From NCBI RefSeq assembly GCF_003327285.1, contig NZ_KZ848474.1:62001-126000 (forward strand): a stretch of DNA of 64,000 bases, in the 5' to 3' direction. The DNA comes from Microbacterium sorbitolivorans (GTDB taxonomy: Bacteria; Actinomycetota; Actinomycetes; Actinomycetales; Microbacteriaceae). This document shows, in pieces, positions 6,904 through 15,518 of the stretch. The notes below the pieces were generated by a model. The model had not been told where the DNA came from and made no database searches. It saw nothing but the letters and a program-made list of their open reading frames with translations. Both the position numbers and the translations under genes were made by a program. Position 1 is the stretch's first letter. The number at the start of each line of letters is the position of its first letter.

Positions 6904-9900
6904 CTACGGGATGTCGTAGCGGCGCGGGGTTCCGAAGCGGTGGGCGGTGATCGACACGGCCTGTTCGCGCAGGAACGGCAGCGCCTCGATCCGGCCCGCG
7001 CGCGTCACCTCGCCCGCCCACACCGCGATCCGCGGGGATCCGTTGCTCGCGCGCGCGATCGGATCCGCGGATCCGCCAATCACGCGGATCCGCGCCTCCG
7101 CGAGCCCCGCGACGCGCGTGCTCCAGCGGGCGGCGTCCTCGATGCGGAGCGTGATGCCGGAGTCGATGAGGAGCTCCCGCAGCGGCGCGCTCGGCAGCGC
7201 GACCGCCGACACCTCGATCGGCGCGCCCACGCGGATCGCCGCCGCCACGACTCGCAGGAGTTCCGCCTCGCGGCCGCCCTCGAAGCGCACGATCGCGGGC
7301 GTCGGGACGTAGCGCAGCGCGTTCTGTTCGACGCTCATCCCCTGCACGTCGCGCGCCCGGCCGAACTCGCCGGTGTACGCCGCCTCGTCGCTCGCGAGCG
7401 CCTGCGCGATCCAGTCGCGGTCGGCGGGATCCGCGATGCGGAGGATCCGGCGGGCCGTCGCGGCGAAGTTAGACGCGGGCACCGGATCCGCGCCAGCCGG
7501 ATCCGCGTCGTGCCACGATCCCAGAGCGAATAGGTAGCTCGGGCCGCCGGCCTTCGTGCCTGGGCCGACGGACGATTTCTTCCAGCCGCCGAAGGGTTGG
7601 CGGGCGACGATTGCGCCGGTGATTCCGCGGTTGACGTAGGCGTTTCCGGCCTCGATGCGGGCGAGCCAGCGGTCGATTTCGCGCTCGTCGAGGGAGTGCA
7701 AACCGCTCGTAAGCCCGTAGTCGACGGCGTTCACGATGTCGATCGCGGCGTCGAGCGTCGGCGCCGTCATGATGCCGAGAACCGGGCCGAAATACTCGGT
7801 GGTGTGGAACTCGGATCCGGGGAGGACGCCCTCGCGGATGCCCGGCGTCCAGGTCGCGTCGCCGATCTGGCGGGGCTCGAGGATCCAGCTCTGGCCCGGT
7901 TCGAGCGTCGTCAGCGCGCGGAGCAGCTTGCCCTCCGCGGGCGCGATGAGCGGGCCGATCCGCGCGGACTCGTCCCACGGATCCGCCACCCGATACGCCC
8001 CGACCGCGTCGAGCAGCTGGCGGCGGAAGCGCTCGCTGTCGGCGACGGATCCGACGAGCACCACGAGCGATGCCGCCGAGCACTTCTGCCCGGCGTGACC
8101 GAACGCGGAGTACGCGACGTCGTGCGCGGCGAGGTCGAGGTCGGCGCTCGGGGTCACGATGATCGCGTTTTTGCCGCTCGTTTCGGCGAGCAGGGGGAGG
8201 TCGGGGCGGATCCGGCGGAAGCGCTCGGCGGTCTCGTACGCTCCGGTGAGGATGACGCGCTCGATGCGCGGATCTGCGATGAGGCGCGAGCCGAGGTCGC
8301 GGGGGCGTGTCCCAGTTTGTGCGGGAATAGCCTCGTCATTCCCGCCAGAAGTGGGACATGCCTCAGAGCGTGTCCCAGTTTCGGCCGGAATAGCGTCGTC
8401 ATTCCCGCCAGAAGTGGGACATGCCTCGGGGCGTGTCCCAGTTTGTGCCGGAATAGCCCCCTCATCCCCGCCGAAACTGGGACATGCCCCAGAGCGTGTC
8501 CCAGTTTGTGCCGGAATAGCCCCCTCGTCGCCACCCGAAGTGGCCGCCAGGCTCACCAGGCGCAGCGCGTCGCGCGGGACGCCCGCCGCCCACAGCGCCT
8601 CGGCGATGACGGCTCCCGTGCGCGCGGCCTGGCGCGCCGGCTTGAACACGACGGCGGATCCCGCGGCCAGCGCCGCGAGCACCCCTCCCGCCGGAATCGC
8701 GGCCGGGAAGTTCCACGGCGGGATGACCGCCGTCACGCCCACCGGCCCGAACCGCGCGCCGTCGATCGCCTCGAGCTTCTCGGCCCCGTCCGCGTAGAAG
8801 CGGGCGAAGTCGACGGCCTCGCTGACCTCCGGATCCGACTGCTCGACGACCTTCCCGCACTCCGATCCCATGACCTCGATCAGCTCCGCGCGGCGCCGCT
8901 CGAGCTCGTCGCCGGCGGCGCGCAGGATCCGCGCACGCTCCGCCGCGGGACGGGTTCCCCAATCCGACGCCGCCGCCTCCGCGATCGCCGCGTCAAGCTC
9001 GTCCTCGGTGCGGATCGCGGCGGCCTCCGTCGTCGCGGATCCGGCGGTCGAGTTCCGCATCCGGGCCCGGATCCCCGCCGCCCATTCCCGGTTCGCCGCG
9101 AGCGACGGATCCGTATCGGGCGCGTTGCGGAAGGGCGCGGGTCCCGGATCCGCGACCGGACGCGGCCGGTCGGCCGGCGCCGTCACCGGGTCCGCGACCG
9201 CTGCGCGCACCGGATCCGCCGCGTCCGCACCCGCCTCCGCAATCGCCGGATCCACATCGCCCGCAGGATCGGCGCCCGACGCAGATCCCGGATCCGTGCC
9301 CGCGTCCGCACGCGGCCGGTCGGCCGGCGCCGTCGCCAAATCCGCGACCGCTGCGCGCACCGGATCCGCCAGCGTCGTCGCCGGTTCCGTGCCCGCGTCC
9401 GCGCGCGGCCGGTCGTCCGCCGCGGGTCCCGGATCCGCGGACCCCGCACCCACCGGATCCGCGGCGCGGTTCATCGTGCGGGTCGGGGTCGGGACGTCGC
9501 TCGGGATGAGCGCGATCGACGCGAGGAAGCGGTCGCGCTCACGGTCGAAGAGGCGCGCGTCGTCGAGGTCGAAGGCGGCCGACATGAAGTTTTCGGCGCT
9601 GGCGCCCTCCTCGAGCCGGCGCACGAGGTAGGCGATCGCGACGTCGAACTCGTCGGGGTGCACGACGGGGGTGTAGAGGCGGAGGCCTCCGACGTCACGG
9701 GCGACGACCGCCGCCTGCTGCGCCGCCATGCCGAGCAGCATCTCGAACTCGACTCCGTCGTCGACGCCGCGCCTCTCGCAGAGGAGCTTCGCGAGGGCGA
9801 CGTCGAAGAGGTTGTGCCCGGCGACACCGACGTGCACGCAGCGGGTGCGTTCCGGGGTGAGGGCGTAATCGAGGATTTTCTTGTAATTCGCGTCGGTGTG

Positions 9901-10827
9901 GGCCTTGTCGTGCCAGGTGGCGAGGGGCCATCCGTGGATCTCGGCGTCGACGCGCTCCATCGGCAGGTTAGCGCCCTTCACGACCCGCACCTTCACGGGG
10001 GTTCCGGCGCGGGAGGCGGCCCAATCCTGGATCCGCATCATCGCGGCGAGGCTGTCGGGCAGGTACGCCTGCAGGACGATTCCGGCGCGAACTCCCGCGA
10101 ATTCCGGCAGATCGAGCAGCGTCTGAAAGACGTCGAGGGTGAGGTCGAGGTCGCGGTATTCCTCCATGTCGAGGTTCACGAACGTGTCGTGATCGCGGGC
10201 TGCGCGATACACCGGAGTCAGCGCCTCGACCGCGTCGGCGACCGCCCGATCGTGCGCCCACGGGCTGTGCGGGGCGACGGTCGACGACACCTTGATCGAC
10301 ACGTAATCGACGTCGTCGCGCTCGATGAGCCGCAGGGTGCCGGCGACCCGGCGCTCCGCCTCCGCGGATCCGAGAACCGCCTCGCCCAGCAGGTTGACGT
10401 TGAGCCGCGCACCCCCTTCGCGGATCCGCGCCAGCGCCGGACCGAGCCGCGCGTCGGTCGCGTCGACGACGAGATGGCGCACCATCTCGCGCAGCACGCG
10501 CCGCGCGACGGGGACGACGAGACCCGGCGCGGCCGGGGCGACGGATCCGCCGAGCCGCACCAGCCCGCGCAGCTGCGGCGAGAGGAATGCCGGCGGGCGC
10601 CGCGACAGCTCGCGGAACGCGCGCGCCGCGACCCGCGGATCCTCGGGCCGCACCACCTGATCCACGAATCCAGTGGCGAAATCGAGGCCCCGCGGATCCT
10701 GCAGCAGCCCCGCGAGGTCGCGCGCCGCCTTATCGACGGGCTCGTAGCGGGCCTGATCCAACCATTTCTGTACCTGCGCGATCGCCTCGTGAGCGAGCGG
10801 CAGGTCAATACCCTGCGTGTTGTTCAC
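6904..10827 (-). CDS. putA: Bifunctional proline dehydrogenase / P5C dehydrogenase with in-frame repeat insertion
   Basis: Oxidises proline to glutamate in two steps. Residues 1 to about 450 are the FAD-dependent proline dehydrogenase barrel (DYVSIKVSS, GIVLQAYLPDS, RVVKGANLPMERV). Residues about 453-600 are a low-complexity Ala/Asp/Pro linker. About 600-1120 is the NAD-dependent aldehyde dehydrogenase with catalytic Glu882 (AETSGKN) and Cys916 (GQKCSA). A C-terminal domain follows. At 1307 residues it is longer than usual because of the linker and a block of about 75 residues (about 763-840) made of four translated copies of repeat family C. I chose GTG 10827: the open frame continues upstream, but only through another repeat array. 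Confidence 0.92.
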   Translation of the reverse strand: MNNTQGIDLPLAHEAIAQVQKWLDQARYEPVDKAARDLAGLLQDPRGLDFATGFVDQVVRPEDPRVAARAFRELSRRPPAFLSPQLRGLVRLGGSVAPAAPGLVVPVARRVLREMVRHLVVDATDARLGPALARIREGGARLNVNLLGEAVLGSAEAERRVAGTLRLIERDDVDYVSIKVSSTVAPHSPWAHDRAVADAVEALTPVYRAARDHDTFVNLDMEEYRDLDLTLDVFQTLLDLPEFAGVRAGIVLQAYLPDSLAAMMRIQDWAASRAGTPVKVRVVKGANLPMERVDAEIHGWPLATWHDKAHTDANYKKILDYALTPERTRCVHVGVAGHNLFDVALAKLLCERRGVDDGVEFEMLLGMAAQQAAVVARDVGGLRLYTPVVHPDEFDVAIAYLVRRLEEGASAENFMSAAFDLDDARLFDRERDRFLASIALIPSDVPTPTRTMNRAADPVGAGSADPGPAADDRPRADAGTEPATTLADPVRAAVADLATAPADRPRADAGTDPGSASGADPAGDVDPAIAEAGADAADPVRAAVADPVTAPADRPRPVADPGPAPFRNAPDTDPSLAANREWAAGIRARMRNSTAGSATTEAAAIRTEDELDAAIAEAAASDWGTRPAAERARILRAAGDELERRRAELIEVMGSECGKVVEQSDPEVSEAVDFARFYADGAEKLEAIDGARFGPVGVTAVIPPWNFPAAIPAGGVLAALAAGSAVVFKPARQAARTGAVIAEALWAAGVPRDALRLVSLAATSGGDEGAIPAQTGTRSGACPSFGGDEGAIPAQTGTRPEACPTSGGNDDAIPAETGTRSEACPTSGGNDEAIPAQTGTRPRDLGSRLIADPRIERVILTGAYETAERFRRIRPDLPLLAETSGKNAIIVTPSADLDLAAHDVAYSAFGHAGQKCSAASLVVLVGSVADSERFRRQLLDAVGAYRVADPWDESARIGPLIAPAEGKLLRALTTLEPGQSWILEPRQIGDATWTPGIREGVLPGSEFHTTEYFGPVLGIMTAPTLDAAIDIVNAVDYGLTSGLHSLDEREIDRWLARIEAGNAYVNRGITGAIVARQPFGGWKKSSVGPGTKAGGPSYLFALGSWHDADPAGADPVPASNFAATARRILRIADPADRDWIAQALASDEAAYTGEFGRARDVQGMSVEQNALRYVPTPAIVRFEGGREAELLRVVAAAIRVGAPIEVSAVALPSAPLRELLIDSGITLRIEDAARWSTRVAGLAEARIRVIGGSADPIARASNGSPRIAVWAGEVTRAGRIEALPFLREQAVSITAHRFGTPRRYDIP
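8306..8535. repeat. Palindrome family C array inside putA (in frame)
   Basis: Three full palindromes plus a partial fourth, period 63 bp, each with arms GTGTCCCAGTTTGTG and AACTGGGACA or close variants. 63 is 21 codons and the minus-strand frame used by putA has no stop, so the array is read as repeated GG(D/N)(E/D)(G/D/E)AIPAQTGTR blocks. Intergenic copies of the same array lie at 10890, 16155 and 32578. Confidence 0.92.
9030..9475. repeat. Low-complexity linker DNA rich in GGATCC
   Basis: The putA segment joining the two catalytic domains is an irregular repeat of GCGGATCCG-like words with diverged longer repeats (GCGGCCGGTCGGCCGGCGCC appears twice, near 9161 and 9311). It encodes ADPV, DRPRADAGT and similar phrases. 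It looks like expansion of short GC-rich words and is probably an unstructured tether. Confidence 0.75.
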
Positions 10828-10889
10828 GCGTCCATCGTGCCGTGTCGGGGCGGTGCGGGGGAAGGGGGCGGGGCTGAGTTGTGGTGGGG

Positions 10890-11277
10890 TTCCGGCCATA
10901 AGTGGGACACGGGTCGGGGCATGTCCCAGTTGAGGCGGGAAAGGCCGGGCTATTCCCGCACAAAGTGGGACACGGGATGAGGCGTGTCCCACTTTTGGCC
11001 GGAAAGGCAGGGCTATTCCCGCACAAAGTGGGACACGGGATGAGGCGTGTCCCACTTGAGGTGGGAATAGCACCCGCATTACCGCACAAAGTGGGACATG
11101 CCCCGAGGCGTGTCCCACTTTTGGCCGGAAAGGCAGGGCTATTCCCGCACAAAGTGGGACACGGGATGAGGCGTGTCCCACTTGAGGTGGGAATAGCACC
11201 CGCATTCCCGCACAAAGTGGGACATGCCCCGAGGCGTGTCCCAGTTGAGGCGGGAATAGCCCCACAACACGGGACAC
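10890..11277. repeat. Palindrome family C array, about six units
   Basis: Fills most of the 459-bp gap between the start of putA and the end of the ABC permease gene. Units of about 62-63 bp alternate GTCCCACTT...GGCGGGAA or AGGTGGGAA with ATTCCCGCACAAAGTGGGACAC, and arms swap between CCCAGTT and CCCACTT versions. The region stays open in several frames only because the period is a multiple of three. No gene and no clear putA promoter were found; CACGAT lies 6 nt before the GTG start, a weak -10. Confidence 0.92.
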
Positions 11278-11286
11278 GCCCCGGGG

Positions 11287-12681
11287 TTACTCCGCCGCCA
11301 GCGCCTCGACAGGCGAGATGCGGGTGGCAAGGCGGGTCGGGGCGACCGAGGCGATGAGGGTCAGCAGCGCCATGGCCCCGACGATGACGACGACCGGCTC
11401 CCACGGGACGGCCGGGGCGACGATCAGCCCGCGATACCCGTACCCGGATCCGCCGAGCGACTGCGCGCCCGCCCACCCGTAGGCGACGCCGAGCACGAGC
11501 CCCAGCAGGGTCGATGCGAGCGTGATGTGCAGCGCCTCGAGCATGACCATGCGGCGGATCTGCCCCGTTGTCAGCCCCAGCGCCCGCAGCAGCCCCAGCT
11601 CGGTGCGCCGCTGCACGACGCCGATCGTGAGCAGGTTGACGAGGCCGACGCCGGCGATGACGGCCGAGAATCCGACGAGCGCCATCATGATGCGCGACAG
11701 GATGTCGAGCAGTTCCTGGATCCCGGTCGCGGCGGCCGCGTCCTCCCCCGTTCCCGTGAGGGTCACGTTCACGAAGGTCTGCGACGCGACGCCGAACATC
11801 ACGACGAGCGTCACGCCGACGACGACGCCGATCGCCATGCGGCTCGACCGCTCGGGGTAGCGCAGGGCGTTGGTGGCGGCCATGCGGGCGGTCGTGGATC
11901 CGCCGAACATTCGGCCGACGAGCCGCAGCACCGGCGGCATGATGAGCGGCGCCGCCATGACGATCGCGGTGAACGACAAGAGCCCACCCGGGAACGCGAC
12001 GAGCAGCCCCAGCGGCGAGACGAGCCCGATGACGACGCCGCCGATCAGCAGCAGGATCCCGAGAAGCCCCATGATGATCGCCGCCGCGAACTTGCCGCGC
12101 CCGCGCGCGAGCTCCTCGCGGCTGCGGGCGACGGATCCACCCAGCGCCTCGCTCGGGGTGACCGTGAGCACGCGGCGGGATCCGGTCCACGCCGCCAGCC
12201 ACGTCGTCAGGATGACGACGATCACGGGCACGAACATCCACGCCGCGACCGGATCCTCGTACGGGGGCGCGCCGAGCAGCCGGCCCGCAACCGCGGATCC
12301 GCCGAACGCGATCGCGGTCGCGAGGATCGCGCCCGCGGCGGATCCGATCGCCCCGACGACGAGGCCCTGCGTCGCGACGCGGCGGCGCTCCGCGGAGGCG
12401 GTGGATCCGATGAGCCGCATGAGCGCGATCTGGCGGGTGCGGCCGGCGACGATCGTCGCGAAGGTGTTCGATGTGACGATCGCGCCGACGTAGAGCGCGA
12501 TGCCGATGAAAACGGTGCTGACGACGAGGAGAATGATGCTCATGTCGCCGCTATCGCCGAAGGCGGATGTCGAGAGGAATCCGATGTAGGCGGTGACGGC
12601 GAGGAGCGTGATGCCGAACGCCGACGACAGCGCCGCGACGAGGATGCTCGCGCCCATGCCGCGCTCGCGGAGGAACGTCAT
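11287..12681 (-). CDS. ABC transporter permease, FtsX/MacB type
   Basis: 464 residues with a membrane topology typical of FtsX-like permeases. One N-terminal helix pair (SILVAALSSAFGITLLAVTAYIGFL) is followed by several central helices and a second FtsX domain with RTELGLLRALGLTTGQIRRMVMLEALHI near the C-terminus. An earlier copy of that coupling motif is RTRQIALMRLIGSTASAERRRVATQGL (about residue 80). It works with the ATPase encoded next to it; the ATG overlaps the ATPase stop (ATGA, 12678-12681). Substrate unknown: such pairs export peptides, lipids or antibiotics, or signal. Confidence 0.85.
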   Translation of the reverse strand: MTFLRERGMGASILVAALSSAFGITLLAVTAYIGFLSTSAFGDSGDMSIILLVVSTVFIGIALYVGAIVTSNTFATIVAGRTRQIALMRLIGSTASAERRRVATQGLVVGAIGSAAGAILATAIAFGGSAVAGRLLGAPPYEDPVAAWMFVPVIVVILTTWLAAWTGSRRVLTVTPSEALGGSVARSREELARGRGKFAAAIIMGLLGILLLIGGVVIGLVSPLGLLVAFPGGLLSFTAIVMAAPLIMPPVLRLVGRMFGGSTTARMAATNALRYPERSSRMAIGVVVGVTLVVMFGVASQTFVNVTLTGTGEDAAAATGIQELLDILSRIMMALVGFSAVIAGVGLVNLLTIGVVQRRTELGLLRALGLTTGQIRRMVMLEALHITLASTLLGLVLGVAYGWAGAQSLGGSGYGYRGLIVAPAVPWEPVVVIVGAMALLTLIASVAPTRLATRISPVEALAAE

Positions 12682-13427
12682 GCCGACGCCTCCTGCTCGG
12701 TGCGGAGCATGTGCGCCGAGATCTGCTCGGCACTCTGGCGCGGCTTGTCGGCGACGATGCGTCCGTCGCCGAGGAAGAGCACGCGGTCGGCGTAGCTCGC
12801 GGCGATCGGGTCGTGCGTCACCATCGCAATCGACTGCCCGGCTGCGCTCGCCTCCCGCAGGATCCGGAGCACCTCGCGGCCCGTACGCGAGTCGAGGTTT
12901 CCGGTCGGCTCGTCGGCGAAGATCAGCTCGGGGCCCGCGGCGAGCGCGCGGGCGATCGCGACGCGCTGCTGCTGGCCGCCCGACAGCTCGTGCGGGCGGT
13001 GACCGAGCCGGCGACCGAGGCCGAGCTGCTCAACGAGATCGCGGATCCGCCGCGTCTGTTGGTCGTCGGGCGCGCGGTTATCGAGGTCGAAGGGCAGCAG
13101 GATGTTGGCCTTGACGTCGAGGGTCGGGACGAGGTTGAACGACTGGAAGATGAAGCCCGCCTTGCGGCGGCGCAGGAGAGTGAGTTCCTTGTCATTCAGG
13201 CCGGTGATTTCGGTGTCGCCGATCCAGGCCTGCCCGCTCGTCGGTGCGTCGAGGCCGGCCATGATGTGCATGAGGGTCGACTTGCCGGATCCGGACGGGC
13301 CCATGATCGCGGTGAATTCGCCGCGGCGGATGCCGACGCTGACGTCGTTCAGCGCCGTCACGGTGCCGTCGCCCGTGCCGTAGGTCTTGGTGAGGTGCGC
13401 GACGCTCGCCGCGAGAGTGTTGTCCAT
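12678..13427 (-). CDS. ABC transporter ATP-binding protein, MacB/LolD type
   Basis: 249 residues. Walker [11 protein letters not shown]-loop [12 protein letters not shown], signature [15 protein letters not shown] and Walker [18 protein letters not shown] are all intact, as is the switch histidine in AMVTHD. The LDAPTSG and NLVPTL phrases place it with the MacB/LolD ATPases that pair with FtsX-like permeases. I start at ATG 13427 (MDNTLAAS) rather than an in-frame GTG nine codons upstream. TAGCGT sits 7 nt before the ATG, indicating a leaderless mRNA, and the extra residues would lie inside the promoter. Confidence 0.9.
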   Translation of the reverse strand: MDNTLAASVAHLTKTYGTGDGTVTALNDVSVGIRRGEFTAIMGPSGSGKSTLMHIMAGLDAPTSGQAWIGDTEITGLNDKELTLLRRRKAGFIFQSFNLVPTLDVKANILLPFDLDNRAPDDQQTRRIRDLVEQLGLGRRLGHRPHELSGGQQQRVAIARALAAGPELIFADEPTGNLDSRTGREVLRILREASAAGQSIAMVTHDPIAASYADRVLFLGDGRIVADKPRQSAEQISAHMLRTEQEASA

Positions 13428-13512
13428 ACCCTCGACGCTATTTTTCGGCACCACCCCGCGTCATCGGGCCCGGGGCTGAACCGCATACATCCCGGGGATG
13501 ACGCTCGGGTTT

Positions 13513-13570
13513 TGGGTCGCCACAAATCGTCGCCTCAGCGGGGCGCGAGGCGACGATTTGTGGCGACCCA
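13513..13570. repeat. Palindrome family B
   Basis: A near-perfect inverted repeat. TGGGTCGCCACAAATCGTCG is mirrored by CGACGATTTG-TGGCGACCCA around a short GC loop. It lies 8 bp past the stop of the response-regulator gene, where a terminator would be expected. The CGATT in this copy replaces CGTTTT of other copies on both arms together, a compensatory change. Confidence 0.9.
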
Positions 13571-13578
13571 TTTGTGGG

Positions 13579-14214
13579 TTAGCCGGCGAGGCCGTGGTCG
13601 TATGCGAAGACGACGAGCTGCACGCGGTCGCGGAGCTGCAGCTTCGCGAGGATCCGGCTGATGTGTGTCTTCACCGTCGCCTCGCTCAGGAACTCCGCCC
13701 CCGCGATCTCGCCGTTGCTCAGCCCCCGCGCCGCGAGCGCGAAGATCTCCCGCTCGCGCTCGGTGAGCTGCTCATATTGCGCCGGAACGCGCTTGCGCTC
13801 GGCGTGCTGGGCGAAGAGCTCTCGCGTCTGGCTCGCCGCGATCACGCTCGACCCCGCATACACGCCGCGGATCGCCGCGAGCAGAAACTCCGGATCCGCG
13901 TCCTTCAGCAGGAAGCCGCTCGCCCCCTGGCGAATCGCGCGCGCGGCCGCCTCGTCGAGATCGAAGGTCGTGAGCATGACGATCTTGGGCGGATCCGCCG
14001 ACTTCAGGATCTCGGCCGTCGCCTCGAGCCCGTCCATGACCGGCATGCGGATGTCCATGAGCACGATGTCGGGCCGCTCGCGGGCGACGAGCGCGATCGC
14101 CTCGTGCCCATCCCCCGCCTCGCCGACGATGCGCAGATCGGGCTGCGAATCGACGAGCATGCGGATGCCGGCGCGGAACAGCGCCTGGTCGTCGACGAGG
14201 GCGACGGAGATCAT
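13579..14214 (-). CDS. NarL/FixJ-family response regulator
   Basis: 211 residues. A receiver domain starts at the N-terminus (ISVALVDDQALFRAGI) with the phospho-acceptor aspartate in DIVLMDIRMP near residue 54 and the conserved lysine in FLLKD. A LuxR-type helix-turn-helix follows (LTEREREIFALAARGLSNGEIAGAEFLSEATVKTHISRIL). The start ATG 14214 overlaps the stop of the sensor kinase (ATGA), so the two are translated together. A vertical start five codons upstream (GTG) would lie inside the kinase gene and is not needed. Targets are unknown; the repeats at 15379 are one candidate. Confidence 0.92.
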   Translation of the reverse strand: MISVALVDDQALFRAGIRMLVDSQPDLRIVGEAGDGHEAIALVARERPDIVLMDIRMPVMDGLEATAEILKSADPPKIVMLTTFDLDEAAARAIRQGASGFLLKDADPEFLLAAIRGVYAGSSVIAASQTRELFAQHAERKRVPAQYEQLTEREREIFALAARGLSNGEIAGAEFLSEATVKTHISRILAKLQLRDRVQLVVFAYDHGLAG

Positions 14215-15377
14215 TCGGTACCTTCCCACGGGATCCGTGCGCGCACCCGGAACCGTCCGTCGGCCGGGTCAATATCGAGGGATCCGCCGACGAGCGCCGC
14301 GCGCTCGCGCATGCCGATGATGCCATGCCCGAGGCCGTCGCGCGCGGAATTGCGCTCCGTGGCGGCGGCGTTGACGATCTCGACGCTGACGGATCCGGGA
14401 TACCAGGACATCGTGACGTCGACGGATCCGCCGCTGCGGTGCCGGAGCGCGTTCGTCAGGGCCTCCTGCAGAATGCGGTACACCGCCAGCTGCACCGACG
14501 CCGGCACATCGCCGCGCGGCGCCGGGTCGATATCGACCTTCAGCGGCACCCCCGCCGCCCGGATCTGCGCGAACAGCGGCTCGAGATCAGCGATCGTGGG
14601 CTGCGGCCCCTCCGCCTCGCGGTGCCGCAGCTGCGCGAGCAGCATGCGGACGTCGGCGAGCGCGGATCCGGCCGTCTGCGAGATCGTCGCGAGGGTGTCG
14701 AGCGCGATTTGCGGATCCGCCTTCGCGGCGTATCGCGCGCCGTTCGCCTGCGCGACGACGACGGCGAGCGAGTGGGCAACGACGTCGTGCATGTCGCGGG
14801 CGATGCGACCGCGCTCGTGCTCGGCCTGCGCGACGGCCTCGGCCGCCTCCTGCGCCGCCCGGTTCTCGCGCGCACGGCGGAGGGCGCGGACGAGCGCGCC
14901 GCCCGTCCACGAGAGCGCGAAGCCGAAGAACGCCACGAGCGACATGCTCAGAACGCCATCGGGGACGCCCGCGACGATGAACATATAGGCGCCGATGGCG
15001 ATGGCCCCGAGAGCGGAGGAGATCGCCCCGAGCCACATGACGAGGCGGGATCCGTATGCGGCCGTCACGTACAGCACGCCGAAAATCGCGATGTTCGTCG
15101 GCAGCGGAGAGAGCAGGAGGAGCATCTGCACGATCGCGCCGATCCAGGCGACCGCGAGCGATAGTGCGGGCGTCAGGCGGCGGATCGCCAGCGCGAGCGA
15201 CATGATGGCCGCGATCAGCGGCGCGAACTCGGGGTTCATGAACGGCTCGTACGACGACGTGAACGCCGTGACGTAGAAGAACACGACCGCGATCGCGCTG
15301 TCGACGACGATCCGGATCCACCCGATGGAACGGAACATTCTCCTCAGCGTATGCGGCTGCGGGGTGGGGCGCGTCAT
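14211..15377 (-). CDS. Sensor histidine kinase, HisKA_3 family
   Basis: 388 residues. Five or six hydrophobic helices in the first 170 residues, without a large extracellular loop, suggest sensing within the membrane, as in DesK-like kinases. The phospho-histidine is in RIARDMHDVVAHSLAVV and the C-terminal ATPase has LQEALTNALRHRSGG (N box) and GHGIIGMRERAALVGG (G box). The start is uncertain. ATG 15377 overlaps a direct repeat used here as a possible operator; an in-frame ATG at 15338 preceded closely by GAGGAG is an alternative. It forms an operon with the response regulator. Confidence 0.9.
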   Translation of the reverse strand: MTRPTPQPHTLRRMFRSIGWIRIVVDSAIAVVFFYVTAFTSSYEPFMNPEFAPLIAAIMSLALAIRRLTPALSLAVAWIGAIVQMLLLLSPLPTNIAIFGVLYVTAAYGSRLVMWLGAISSALGAIAIGAYMFIVAGVPDGVLSMSLVAFFGFALSWTGGALVRALRRARENRAAQEAAEAVAQAEHERGRIARDMHDVVAHSLAVVVAQANGARYAAKADPQIALDTLATISQTAGSALADVRMLLAQLRHREAEGPQPTIADLEPLFAQIRAAGVPLKVDIDPAPRGDVPASVQLAVYRILQEALTNALRHRSGGSVDVTMSWYPGSVSVEIVNAAATERNSARDGLGHGIIGMRERAALVGGSLDIDPADGRFRVRARIPWEGTE

Positions 15378-15378
15378 C

Positions 15379-15415
15379 CTTTAGAGGTAGCTACCGCGCT
15401 TTAGAGGTAACTACC
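15379..15415. promoter_or_regulatory. Tandem 17-bp direct repeat at the kinase start
   Basis: CTTTAGAGGTAGCTACC (15379-15395) and CTTTAGAGGTAACTACC (15399-15415) are spaced exactly 20 bp, two helical turns. Each contains the 10-bp near-palindrome GGTAGCTACC or GGTAACTACC. The position immediately upstream of the two-component operon suggests a regulator-binding site, perhaps for autoregulation. Confidence 0.55.
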
Positions 15416-15422
15416 AGCGGTT

Positions 15423-15478
15423 GGGTCGCCACAAAACGTCGCCTCCGCGGGGGGTGAGGCGACGTTTTGTGGCGACCC
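15423..15478. repeat. Palindrome family B
   Basis: GGGTCGCCACAAAACGTCGC is mirrored by GCGACGTTTT-GTGGCGACCC with a 14-nt GC-rich centre. It lies 40 bp past the stop of the NUDIX gene and just upstream of the tandem repeats at 15379. Confidence 0.9.
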
Positions 15479-15518
15479 TCGGGGTGGTGGCGCAGGGGTT
15501 GCTTAGCGCAGGGCTTGC

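Noticed and set aside
8306..8535. PutA insertion as a pseudogene or intein
   Set aside because: The frame is intact, catalytic residues remain, and the block has no splicing motifs; it matches the intergenic repeat exactly in kind.
7597..10980. 1127-codon open frame on the plus strand
   Set aside because: It is antisense to putA, its translation is Arg/Asp/Gly-rich with no family features, and it runs through repeat arrays; a typical high-GC shadow.
10902..11357. ORFs running through the family C arrays (also at 16155 and 32578)
   Set aside because: They are open only because the 63-bp period is a multiple of three; the products are 21-residue repeats in several frames and strands at once.
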